Source: CAYSDH01 sp964429805
GTDB taxonomy: Bacteria > Bacteroidota > Bacteroidia > Flavobacteriales_D > JABDKJ01
Length of the DNA: 8,498 nt
Assembly: GCA_964429805.1 (NCBI GenBank)
Contig: CAYSDH010000100.1
Span: 1-8,498 of the forward strand
Reading direction: 5' to 3'
Below the pieces are notes generated by a model, which saw only the letters and a program-made list of their open reading frames with translations, ran no database searches and was not told the origin of the DNA. A program made the position numbers and the translations under genes. The first letter of the stretch is position 1. Each line of letters starts with the position of its first letter. This document shows positions 1 to 6,678 of the stretch, one piece after another.

Positions 1-292
1 CTATTCCGCCTGGCAGTATGAGATTTATGTCGTCAATTGCTGAAGCCCCCTTTAAGGCAGAATTGACGCTCAAGGTGTATGAGGTATAAATTTTGGTGTG
101 CTCAGAATTCCAAAAAGATTCGCTCGATACAACTTCTGCTTCGACAACGGCAGAGGCACTTGAAAATCTTGAGTCTAGGGGGCTGTGATTAATAGCACAG
201 CACTGGGCCAAGGCCTGATTTTGGCCAAAAAGCAATGTGAGTAAAAGGAGAAAAAAAGAAAGGCACTTGAAAGTTGGAGAGCTCATGTTCAT
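1..292 (-). CDS. Exported protein of unknown function, N-terminal part (runs off window)
   Basis: Reading from an ATG at 292 the frame stays open to base 1, giving 97 codons, so the gene is cut by the window edge. Residues 1-29 look like a signal peptide: a lysine at 9, a hydrophobic core SFFLLLLTLLFG (12-23), and an Ala-Leu-Ala site before Gln30 that suits signal peptidase I. It is not a lipobox, because Gln precedes the Cys. The mature protein would begin near a Cys-Cys pair (31-32). The pattern VVEAEVV...SFW...IYTSYTLSV...LKG (49-82) resembles the start of a beta-sandwich region seen in many secreted Bacteroidota proteins, some with T9SS sorting domains; that likeness is from memory. A second ATG lies two codons downstream and cannot be excluded as the start. 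A TAnnTTTG promoter-like box lies about 48 bp upstream. I do not recognise a specific function, and the informative C-terminal part is missing. Confidence 0.7.
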   Translation of the reverse strand, partial: MNMSSPTFKCLSFFLLLLTLLFGQNQALAQCCAINHSPLDSRFSSASAVVEAEVVSSESFWNSEHTKIYTSYTLSVNSALKGASAIDDINLILPGGI

Positions 293-339
293 AGCTTTTT
301 GATTTGAGAAAGAGAGAAGTTACCATCTTCCCTTCCTCC

Positions 340-347
340 CAAAAATA
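340..347 (-). promoter_or_regulatory. Candidate Bacteroidota -7 box for the exported-protein gene
   Basis: The minus strand reads TATTTTTG here, an exact match to TAnnTTTG, the -7 element of the Bacteroidota primary sigma factor. It lies in the 110-bp gap between gap and the exported-protein gene, and would give a 5' UTR of roughly 40 nt. No TTG or TTTG sits at the usual distance upstream, so the -33 element is weak or absent. Confidence 0.4.
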
Positions 348-369
348 CATAACAAAGCTTGAGCATGCT

Positions 370-384
370 TGGTCTTTTCGACCA
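370..384 (-). terminator. Short hairpin after gap, possible terminator
   Basis: On the minus strand TGGTC-GAAAA-GACCA can form a 5-bp stem with a 5-nt loop, 19 bp after the gap stop codon. A second 5-bp inverted repeat (AGTCT/AGACT, 384-388 and 400-404) overlaps the stop codon just before it. No U-rich run follows directly; the nearest, TTTTT, is about 25 nt further on. The position suits the end of the operon, but the stem is short. Confidence 0.3.
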
Positions 385-402
385 GTCTAATCTTAAAGAA
401 GA

Positions 403-1398
403 CTAAGAAACTAGGTCAACGAGTTGCGCGGTTCGCGCTGAGTAACCGTATTCGTTGTCATACCAGCCTATTATTTTAACCATGTTGCCATTCACTCTGG
501 TCAACTGACTATCAAATATGCATGAATGAGGATTGCCAATGATATCAACTGATACCAATGGATCTTCAGAGTATTCTAATACCTTTTTGTACTTGCCCTT
601 CGCTCCTTTTGCGAATGCCGCATTTATTTCTTTGACAGTGGCCTTTTTAGAAAGCTGCACAACTAAATCAGTCAATGATCCGTCTGGTGTCGGAACTCGT
701 GCAGCTAAGCCGTCTAGTTTTCCTTCCAATTCTGGAAGCACTTTGGCCAAGGTACTGGCCGCACCAGTAGTTGTTGGTATAATAGATTGTGCTGCAGCTC
801 TCGCTCTGCGCAAGTCAGCGTGTGGCGCATCTTGTATCCTCTGGTCTGCGGTGTATGCGTGTACCGTGGTCAAAAAACCAACTTCTATGCCCCAGTTATC
901 ATTTAAGATCTTGGCCATGGGTGCCAGACAATTTGTTGTGCATGATGCATTAGAGATAATCTTCTCTTTTCCTGTCAGCTCTTTTTCATTTACTCCAATA
1001 ACTACGGTCTTGATGTCATCAGACTTGCCGGGGGCGCTAAGAATGACCTTCTTGGCTCCTGCCTTTATGTGCTTACCAGCTGACTCAGTCGTTCTAAACC
1101 TTCCTGTCGCCTCGACAACCACGTCTATCTTAAGTTTTTTCCAAGGCAACTTAGCAGGGTCTGGTTCTGCATAGAGGTGAAAACGATCACCATCTACTGT
1201 AATAGAATCTTTGCCGTGGCTTACTTTCTTGCCGTATCGACCGTGGTTGGAGTCAAACTTGAGAAGGTGTGTTAAAGTCGCAGCATCTGTTAGGTCATTG
1301 ACGGCTACTACATCAATGTTTTTGTTTTTGCGAAGTAGTCTGTAGGTGATGCGCCCGATTCTCCCGAATCCGTTAATGGCAACTCTTGTCTTAGCCAT
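403..1398 (-). CDS. gap: Glyceraldehyde-3-phosphate dehydrogenase, type I (GapB-like signature)
   Basis: This enzyme reversibly oxidises and phosphorylates glyceraldehyde 3-phosphate to 1,3-bisphosphoglycerate in the cytoplasm, using NAD or NADP. The 331 residues match the full family length. The Rossmann motif INGFGRIGR is at 8-16, and Asp35 at the end of the second strand is the residue usually linked to NAD binding. The catalytic motif SNASCTTNC (149-157) places the nucleophile at Cys153, with the base His180 in TVHAYT. The C-terminal GWYDNEYGYS is at 311-320. Instead of the glycolytic VDGPSxKDWRGGR segment it has DAPHADLRRARAAA (190-203) and VPTPDGSLTDL (235-245). From memory, that marks the GapB/cyanobacterial-Gap2-like type, often NADP-using or gluconeogenic. 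The cofactor is therefore uncertain, because Asp35 points to NAD. The ATG lies 5 bp after the moxR stop, which suggests cotranscription. No separate promoter box was seen just upstream. Confidence 0.95.
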   Translation of the reverse strand: MAKTRVAINGFGRIGRITYRLLRKNKNIDVVAVNDLTDAATLTHLLKFDSNHGRYGKKVSHGKDSITVDGDRFHLYAEPDPAKLPWKKLKIDVVVEATGRFRTTESAGKHIKAGAKKVILSAPGKSDDIKTVVIGVNEKELTGKEKIISNASCTTNCLAPMAKILNDNWGIEVGFLTTVHAYTADQRIQDAPHADLRRARAAAQSIIPTTTGAASTLAKVLPELEGKLDGLAARVPTPDGSLTDLVVQLSKKATVKEINAAFAKGAKGKYKKVLEYSEDPLVSVDIIGNPHSCIFDSQLTRVNGNMVKIIGWYDNEYGYSARTAQLVDLVS

Positions 1399-1403
1399 AG
1401 TGA

Positions 1404-1420
1404 TTAAAGAATTTCTTTAA
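1404..1420. repeat. Perfect 8-1-8 inverted repeat at the moxR-gap junction
   Basis: TTAAAGAA-T-TTCTTTAA is a perfect palindrome with a single central base. It covers the last moxR codons and stop, and ends 5 bp before the gap ATG. It could be an operator-like dyad or a small hairpin that affects gap translation. It could also be a coincidence of AT-rich codons (Ile-Lys-Glu-Ile-Leu-stop). Confidence 0.35.
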
Positions 1421-2375
1421 TGATACGTTCGATAGAATATCCTTCGGCTTCAGCCTTGTAATTACGCACTAGTCTGTGTCTCAACACTCCTACTGCAATG
1501 GCCTGCACGTCTTCAATGTCTGGAGAGTACTTACCGTTCATAGCGGCATAAGTCTTCGCTCCGATTACTAAATACTGACTTGCTCTAGGGCCTGCACCCC
1601 ATGAGACATATTTGTTAATCAAGTCTGAGGCTTTTGGACTGTTAGGTCTTGTTCTAGCAACTAGACTTACGGCATATTCCACCACATTGTCTGTCACAGG
1701 CATTTTCTTTAACAGCGACTGAAAGAACAATATCTCTTCTTGGCTGATTACCTGACTGACCGAAGACTTGTTACCTGCCGTAGTGTTTTTAACCACTTCA
1801 AGCTCTTCTTCGTAGGTAGGATAATCCACCCAAATGTTATACATGAATCTGTCAAGCTGCGCTTCTGGCAGCGGGTATGTTCCTTCTTGCTCAATTGGGT
1901 TTTGTGTAGCCAAGACAAAGAATGGCTTGTCCAATTCGTAACGATGTCCGGCAGCGGTCACAGATTTCTCCTGCATGGCCTCGAGCAATGCCGACTGCGT
2001 TTTAGGTGGCGTTCTGTTAATCTCATCAGCCAAGATTACGTTTGCAAAAATGGGTCCTTTAACAAATTTGAAATCTCTGTTTTCGCCAAGTATTTCACTT
2101 CCTACAATGTCTGAGGGCATGAGGTCTGGCGTAAACTGGATTCTTTTAAATGAAAGACCCAGGGCGTCAGAAATGGTTTGAATCAGCAATGTTTTGGCCA
2201 ATCCGGGAACTCCGACTAGGAGCGCGTGTCCGTTACTAAAGATGGAGTTAATCAGCAACTGAATGACTTCTTGCTGGCCGATTATCACTTTGCTGATTTC
2301 TCTGTTGAGTTGCTTTTGCTTCTCAACGAAGATGTCCATTGCTTCGGCATCTGATCTATTCTTCAAATCTGTCAT
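1404..2375 (-). CDS. moxR: MoxR-family AAA+ ATPase
   Basis: This cytoplasmic AAA+ ATPase belongs to the MoxR family, whose members act as chaperone-like remodelers, often helping to assemble or activate VWA-domain or envelope proteins. The 323 residues are typical of the family. Walker A is GVPGLAKT (55-62), Walker B is ILADEIN (114-120), sensor 1 is ATQNP (156-160), and the sensor-2 region WGAGPRAS (259-266) carries Arg264. The stretches FTPDLMPSDIVGSE (81-94) and GTYPLPEAQLDRF (165-177) are classic MoxR signatures. The first 25 residues are charged and probably helical. It starts at an ATG 42 bp after the surA stop, with no promoter box in that gap, so it is probably in the chaperone operon. 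The DUF58, VWA and TPR genes that commonly accompany moxR are absent here, and gap follows instead. Its substrate cannot be told from the sequence. Confidence 0.93.
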   Translation of the reverse strand: MTDLKNRSDAEAMDIFVEKQKQLNREISKVIIGQQEVIQLLINSIFSNGHALLVGVPGLAKTLLIQTISDALGLSFKRIQFTPDLMPSDIVGSEILGENRDFKFVKGPIFANVILADEINRTPPKTQSALLEAMQEKSVTAAGHRYELDKPFFVLATQNPIEQEGTYPLPEAQLDRFMYNIWVDYPTYEEELEVVKNTTAGNKSSVSQVISQEEILFFQSLLKKMPVTDNVVEYAVSLVARTRPNSPKASDLINKYVSWGAGPRASQYLVIGAKTYAAMNGKYSPDIEDVQAIAVGVLRHRLVRNYKAEAEGYSIERIIKEIL

Positions 2376-2417
2376 GGTAGTCTTTAGGCGTATTTTTCAG
2401 TGGCGTGAATGTAGAGC

Positions 2418-3758
2418 TTATTGGACTTTGAACCAATTGTAGCGCATCTTACAGGTGTCACGTTCTTCATCTATATGAATGTAGGTTCGCTCGATGTTGC
2501 TTTTCGTCCATTTCTGAACGGTCTCATCACTCAAGCTCGCTTTTGTCATTTCCTGAAACATCTGATAGTCATCCACCAAGTTTGCTCGGTGCGCTTCGGT
2601 GCGGCTGTCGAGCTTTACTATTCTGTAGGCTTGGTCTAATGCCTGGTTTCTCTGAATTACTGGGTCAGAGCGCTCTCCTACTTGCAGTTTGTCAATCACC
2701 AAAAATAACTGCGGATCTATCTCATCCATATCAAACTTGGTTGACCCAGTTTGCGGATTAATTAGTCTTCCATTATTAAAACGAGTTCCTTCATCTTCAG
2801 AATAAATACTGGCCGCTTTTGAAAATGACAGCGTATCCATCGCTATTAAATTGGAGATACTGTCGAGCAAACCTTTAGATCTCTGCATATCATCTGGAGT
2901 CAACTTGGGTCTCATTAGTATGTGTCTGGCGCAGTACTCATCACCATTTCTTCTCATTAGCTGCAGAATGTGGTAACCAAAGTCAGTTTCAAAAACTTTT
3001 GACACCTCGCCTTCTTTCATGTTGAGCGCTGTACGCTCAAACTCTGGCACCATCACGCCTCTACCAACACAACCAAGTTCACCACCTTTCACAGCACTGC
3101 CATTATCTATGGAGTTGATGATGGCTTCTGTAGCAAAGTCTTTCTCACCTGTAATTACACCTTCTCTTATCCTGTTCAACTTGTCTTTGACTAGCTTGAT
3201 TGCTTGTCTAGATGGGCTTGGTTTGATTAGAATTTGTGAGACTTCCACTTGAGCACCAATCAACTGCAGGCTATCTTTTGGGATACTTGAATAAAATTCT
3301 TGCACGTCATCTGGAGTCACACGCACATTGGCGGTCATCTGGCCTTGCATGGCTTGAGCTCTTAATTGATCTTCGAGCACATCATGAAAATCTGCACGAA
3401 TTTCTGCCTCGCTTTTGCCATAAAACTCTTCCAGCTTATCCATACCGTTAAGCTGCTGGGCAAACATTTGAATTCTGCGATCAAGCTCTCCTTGAATTTG
3501 CGCCTCTGAGACTTCTACACTATCCACCTTCGCACGGTGAAGCAGCAAATGCTCAAACAACAGGCTCTCCATCACTTGACACTCGAGCTCTGGGCCTCTT
3601 TCAAATCCTTGCTGGACAAACTGCTCTTTCTGTGCTTCAACATCAGAGTGAAGTATAATCTCGTCACCAACTACAGCGACTATTTCGTCTATAATCTGCT
3701 CTTGAGCTTGAGCATTGAGCGTTATAAAAATTACTAGAAGGGATAAAATGAATCTCAT
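2418..3758 (-). CDS. surA: Periplasmic chaperone SurA (two parvulin-like domains)
   Basis: SurA-type periplasmic chaperones bind unfolded outer-membrane proteins and pass them to the BAM machinery; the parvulin domains belong to the prolyl cis-trans isomerase family. A signal peptide covers residues 1-18 (hydrophobic core 3-14, cleavage site AQA before Gln19). The SurA N-terminal chaperone domain is at about 20-160, beginning IIDEIVAVVGDEIILHSDV. Parvulin domain 1 is at about 170-269 (VSQILIKP; GGELGCVGRG; FGYHILQL) and domain 2 at about 274-385 (ARHILMRP; YSEDEGTRFNNGRL; AYRIVKL). Domain 1 has Gln175 in place of the first active-site His but keeps His263. Domain 2 keeps His279 but has Arg378/379 context in place of the second His. 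Each domain thus has half of the usual pair. The 446-residue length suits SurA. The ATG overlaps the stop of the upstream lipoprotein gene in an ATGA junction, implying translational coupling. Confidence 0.9.
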   Translation of the reverse strand: MRFILSLLVIFITLNAQAQEQIIDEIVAVVGDEIILHSDVEAQKEQFVQQGFERGPELECQVMESLLFEHLLLHRAKVDSVEVSEAQIQGELDRRIQMFAQQLNGMDKLEEFYGKSEAEIRADFHDVLEDQLRAQAMQGQMTANVRVTPDDVQEFYSSIPKDSLQLIGAQVEVSQILIKPSPSRQAIKLVKDKLNRIREGVITGEKDFATEAIINSIDNGSAVKGGELGCVGRGVMVPEFERTALNMKEGEVSKVFETDFGYHILQLMRRNGDEYCARHILMRPKLTPDDMQRSKGLLDSISNLIAMDTLSFSKAASIYSEDEGTRFNNGRLINPQTGSTKFDMDEIDPQLFLVIDKLQVGERSDPVIQRNQALDQAYRIVKLDSRTEAHRANLVDDYQMFQEMTKASLSDETVQKWTKSNIERTYIHIDEERDTCKMRYNWFKVQ

Positions 3759-4636
3759 TCGTTTGTCAATATTTCAATTTTATTCTTGTTGATTGCCTCT
3801 GAGAAAAGCGAGTTACGCATGTCTTCAAGTAGCGTGATTTTGCGCTCGTTTATAATAGTGTTTCGTATTCTTTTCTCTACCAGCTCAAAAGGTGAAACGT
3901 TGTCTTTCAGCTTATATTCTTCAATTTTCAAGAGATAACGCTTACCGCTTTGAACAAAGTCAATGAATGAATTACTCCTTAAAAATTCTTCAGAATCTTC
4001 AATCGGCAAAGGCACCTCTTCTACAAGATCGTTAAGGTACACCCATTCGTTTGAGCGGCTGATAAATTTCTTGGCATTTTCTGCACAGAATAGCCTGACC
4101 TCAAGCGAGTCTTTATCGTTGTATCGCTTAAACTTTTTGAGGAAATCATTGAGCGGAGTTTCTGAGTCAAAGAGTGCGTATCTGACTCTCACCACATAGT
4201 CTTTAAGCACAAAATTGGCCGAGTTGGTTTCGTAAAAAGACCTCAAGTCAGTGTCTGTGACTACGGTGTCTAGATTTTGCTTCACAAGTTGATTTTCATA
4301 TTCGAAAATCATCAACTCGTTAAGGTAGTTCTGTAACTTGGACTCAAATCGCTTATCGTCATCTCTGAGGTTAAATCGCGCTTTTTCTAAGACGACTTGT
4401 TCTCTCACCCAACTGTTGATATACACTTTGGCCCTACGTGAGCTGTCTTCTCGCGACACGGTGGCAGGAATAAATGTGCCCAGTTCGTCAGCATAGAGGT
4501 ACGCATCGCCCACGCGCGCCAGATAGGCTCTCTCTGGCTCAGAAGTGCATGAGCCAAGGCACAATAGCATTAATGCACAGCTAAAAATTAGTTGTGCATT
4601 AGAGCAGAATATTGTGTTGCGGCAGACTAGTTTCAA
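3755..4636 (-). CDS. SurA-related lipoprotein without parvulin catalytic histidines
   Basis: This is probably a periplasm-facing lipoprotein that works with the two flanking isomerases. Residues 1-30 form a lipoprotein signal peptide with Lys2 and Arg6, a hydrophobic core at about 15-27, and lipobox LGSC with Cys30. The stretch ARVGDAYLYADEL (40-52) and the helical region to about 135 look like a SurA/PpiC N-terminal chaperone domain. A region at about 146-241 can be aligned by eye with a parvulin fold: VVRVRYALF resembles KASHILI, and GKRYLLKIEEYK resembles FGYHILKVHDRR. Both histidines become Tyr (153 and 234), so isomerase activity is unlikely. The start is a TTG: an in-frame TAG lies three codons upstream, and the first internal ATG (codon 23) would leave too short a signal peptide. 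The TTG overlaps the upstream stop as TTGA. The lipobox and chain are clear; the role is inferred. Confidence 0.8.
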   Translation of the reverse strand: MKLVCRNTIFCSNAQLIFSCALMLLCLGSCTSEPERAYLARVGDAYLYADELGTFIPATVSREDSSRRAKVYINSWVREQVVLEKARFNLRDDDKRFESKLQNYLNELMIFEYENQLVKQNLDTVVTDTDLRSFYETNSANFVLKDYVVRVRYALFDSETPLNDFLKKFKRYNDKDSLEVRLFCAENAKKFISRSNEWVYLNDLVEEVPLPIEDSEEFLRSNSFIDFVQSGKRYLLKIEEYKLKDNVSPFELVEKRIRNTIINERKITLLEDMRNSLFSEAINKNKIEILTNE

Positions 4637-6576
4637 CGGATACTATGAAGAACTTCCTTGTTTAAATCCACGGTGTACTTGGCGCGAAGTTCTGAAATCC
4701 ACTCTTTTTCCAGCTGATTTTGATAGGCAGCTGTGACCAGACCTTTGATTCGGTCAAATGGCTTTACCTCTGGCGCAAGCACCTCCTTGACGTTCATAAA
4801 TACGTGTTGACCATTGATCATGTGCGTATCGCTGATACCTGCTTTGAAAGGGATTAATTTGGTGATTTCTTCGTCATTTTTCTCATGCGCGCCAGAAATA
4901 ATAGTCAGGTTAAGTTGAGAACCAACATTGACTGAAGAATTAATCTGGTCACTTGTCATACCACGCTCCACCATTTGTCTGACTCGCGCAGCAGTTTCTG
5001 CATTTTTTGAAGCATACACGCTTCCCTTTACACGCTCATCATACTTGAACTCTTCAGAGTGCTTATCATAGTAGTTCTTCAAGCCCACGGTATCTTCAAT
5101 GGCCATAGACCACACTTTTTTATCCGTTAACTCGAAGAGTAGGATTCCGTCTCTATATTCTTGCATCAGCGCCTTAAACTCCGGGTACTTCTGCTCTAGA
5201 CGAGCGTCTTCATAGGCGGTGATAGACTTCTCTTTAAAGATGTCGTACTTCTCATTGACGTACTTCGTCACATCTTTTTCTTGAGTTCGCCCTTGGTTGT
5301 CTCTCATGAACTTGATGAAGTCACTCTGACGAAACTTTTTCTTTCCAATGGCAAACATTGGCTTCTTGTACTTTGAGATATCACCTGGTCTCCAGTTACC
5401 GATAAAGACTGTGGAGTCGACCAAGGCAGTGACTTTAGTCAAGTGCTTACTATTTTCTTTAAAGCCATAGTCCTTTTTCACTCGCTCTATAAACGACTTC
5501 TTTGACATCTGGGCTCTAGAGTCTTTGGTGATTCTGTTTTGAAGCTCTTTTTTCTTCTCGTCATAAGTTGGTACTGGCTTTTTCTCGAGTCTCTTGATTA
5601 TGTGCCAGCCATATTGCGTCTGTATTGGCGCTGAGTAGTCACCATCATTAGCCAGACTGAAGGCCGCGTCTTCAAACTCCATCACCATTTTACCTGTCCC
5701 AAACCATGGTAGCTCTCCACCTTTGGCCTTGGTTGACTTGTCTTCAGAAAATTGCAAGACGAGTTTTTCCCAATTAGTTCCATCTTTCAGCTCTTGATGA
5801 ATCTGTCTGATTTTCTCTTGTGCTTCACTTCTCTTGTCTTCTGACATAGTCTCAGAACTCTTGAGCATGATGTGTGCCGATTTAATCTCACCTCTGGCCG
5901 CTCGTCTGTCATGCACCTTTAAGATGTGATAGCCAAATCTGGTGCGCACGATGTCAGACACCTCGCCCACTTTGGTGTTGTATGCCGCAGACTCAAATGG
6001 GTAAACCATTTGCAAAGAAGTAAAGTAGCCAAGCATCCCTTCATTGCTCTTGGCAGAAGGGTCATCAGACATCTCTTTGGCTGCTGTGCCAAATTCTCTT
6101 CTACCCTGCTCTACGTCTGCTTTTAGTTTTTGAATTCTCTTGTAAGCCGCCAAGGTATCTGCTGGCAGGTCACCAGGCGCTGCTTTAATCAATATGTGGC
6201 TGGCCTTAATCTCTTCTGTCAGACGATCGTAAGCCTCTTTGACCAACTGCTCTGTCAATTCACTATCAATCAAGTATGGTCTGGCTAATTGCTGACGGTA
6301 GCCGTTAAGCTCGTTGATGAACTTAGAAGCGGTATCCATTTTGAGGCTTTCGGCCTCTTTCACTTTTAACTTAAAGTTGACAAAGAGCTCTGAGTATTCG
6401 TCTAGTGCCTCTGGAGTGACATCTGCATCTCTATTGTTCTTCTTGTATATCGCTTCAAACTCCGATTTGCTGATGGCATCACCATTGATCGTCATGATCG
6501 TAGGAGAGTTTTGCGATTGGAGGTTCGACATGGCTAGCGTGACGAACAAAGCAAGCATAGTGGCTCTAATATTCAT
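4633..6576 (-). CDS. Periplasmic peptidyl-prolyl isomerase with two parvulin domains (PpiC/SurA family)
   Basis: This exported parvulin-type prolyl cis-trans isomerase and chaperone probably assists folding of outer-membrane or secreted proteins. The chosen ATG at 6576 gives 647 residues starting MNIRATMLALFVTLAMSNLQSQ, a signal peptide probably cleaved near residue 21. The frame is open a further 26 codons upstream, but that extension would bury the signal peptide and crosses a hairpin and a promoter region. A SurA_N-like region spans about 25-120 (IMTINGDAISKSEFEAIY). Parvulin 1 is at about 122-224 with His127 (SHILI) and His217 (GYHIL). Parvulin 2 is at about 230-332 with His235 (AHIML) and His325 (GWHII). 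Both have the conserved Phe (194, 301) and acidic residues at MSDD and FSED, so both look active. Residues 500-600 resemble a degenerate third domain. It is the first gene of the chaperone block, and its stop overlaps the next start. Confidence 0.9.
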   Translation of the reverse strand: MNIRATMLALFVTLAMSNLQSQNSPTIMTINGDAISKSEFEAIYKKNNRDADVTPEALDEYSELFVNFKLKVKEAESLKMDTASKFINELNGYRQQLARPYLIDSELTEQLVKEAYDRLTEEIKASHILIKAAPGDLPADTLAAYKRIQKLKADVEQGRREFGTAAKEMSDDPSAKSNEGMLGYFTSLQMVYPFESAAYNTKVGEVSDIVRTRFGYHILKVHDRRAARGEIKSAHIMLKSSETMSEDKRSEAQEKIRQIHQELKDGTNWEKLVLQFSEDKSTKAKGGELPWFGTGKMVMEFEDAAFSLANDGDYSAPIQTQYGWHIIKRLEKKPVPTYDEKKKELQNRITKDSRAQMSKKSFIERVKKDYGFKENSKHLTKVTALVDSTVFIGNWRPGDISKYKKPMFAIGKKKFRQSDFIKFMRDNQGRTQEKDVTKYVNEKYDIFKEKSITAYEDARLEQKYPEFKALMQEYRDGILLFELTDKKVWSMAIEDTVGLKNYYDKHSEEFKYDERVKGSVYASKNAETAARVRQMVERGMTSDQINSSVNVGSQLNLTIISGAHEKNDEEITKLIPFKAGISDTHMINGQHVFMNVKEVLAPEVKPFDRIKGLVTAAYQNQLEKEWISELRAKYTVDLNKEVLHSIR

Positions 6577-6653
6577 TTCGATTTTAAATTCGATTGGTAA
6601 GACATTCACAATTTCATAGCTGATCGAGACTTCAACCTTCAAAAACTGGTCCA

Positions 6654-6669
6654 AGGCCCGAAAAGGCCT
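6654..6669 (-). terminator. Short GC hairpin between guaB and the isomerase gene
   Basis: On the minus strand AGGCC-TTTTCG-GGCCT forms a 5-bp GC-rich stem with a 6-nt loop, 19 bp after the guaB stop. A T-rich stretch (TTTTTT, 6681-6686) lies before it rather than directly after, so it is an imperfect intrinsic terminator. Because it sits just downstream of the 6671-6678 promoter-like box, it could instead be a 5' stem of the isomerase mRNA. Confidence 0.28.
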
Positions 6670-6670
6670 G

Positions 6671-6678
6671 CAAATTTA
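6671..6678 (-). promoter_or_regulatory. Candidate Bacteroidota -7 box for the chaperone operon
   Basis: The minus strand reads TAAATTTG, an exact TAnnTTTG match. Transcription would begin near 6664 and leave a 5' UTR of about 90 nt before the chosen ATG at 6576. Sixteen bases upstream is TTTC (6695-6698), a poor version of the TTTG/TTG -33 element, lying inside the last guaB codons. This would separate the chaperone block from guaB. Confidence 0.42.

Noticed and set aside
362..369. AGCATGCT palindrome downstream of gap
   Set aside because: An 8-bp palindrome alone is expected by chance at this scale and has no loop for a hairpin.
533..1174. Plus-strand open frame of 213 codons opposite gap
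   Set aside because: It lies wholly antisense to a GAPDH gene with all catalytic motifs, has no recognisable motif of its own, and is a by-product of the gap codon pattern. The other plus-strand frames are likewise antisense shadows.
2700..2707. TAnnTTTG match on the minus strand inside surA
   Set aside because: It lies deep in a coding region with no gene start nearby; the moxR start is more than 300 bp away. One chance match in this length is expected.
6577..6654. Upstream start for the two-parvulin isomerase (26 extra residues)
   Set aside because: The extension would place a signal peptide internally and begin inside a hairpin. The ATG at 6576 gives a normal exported N-terminus.
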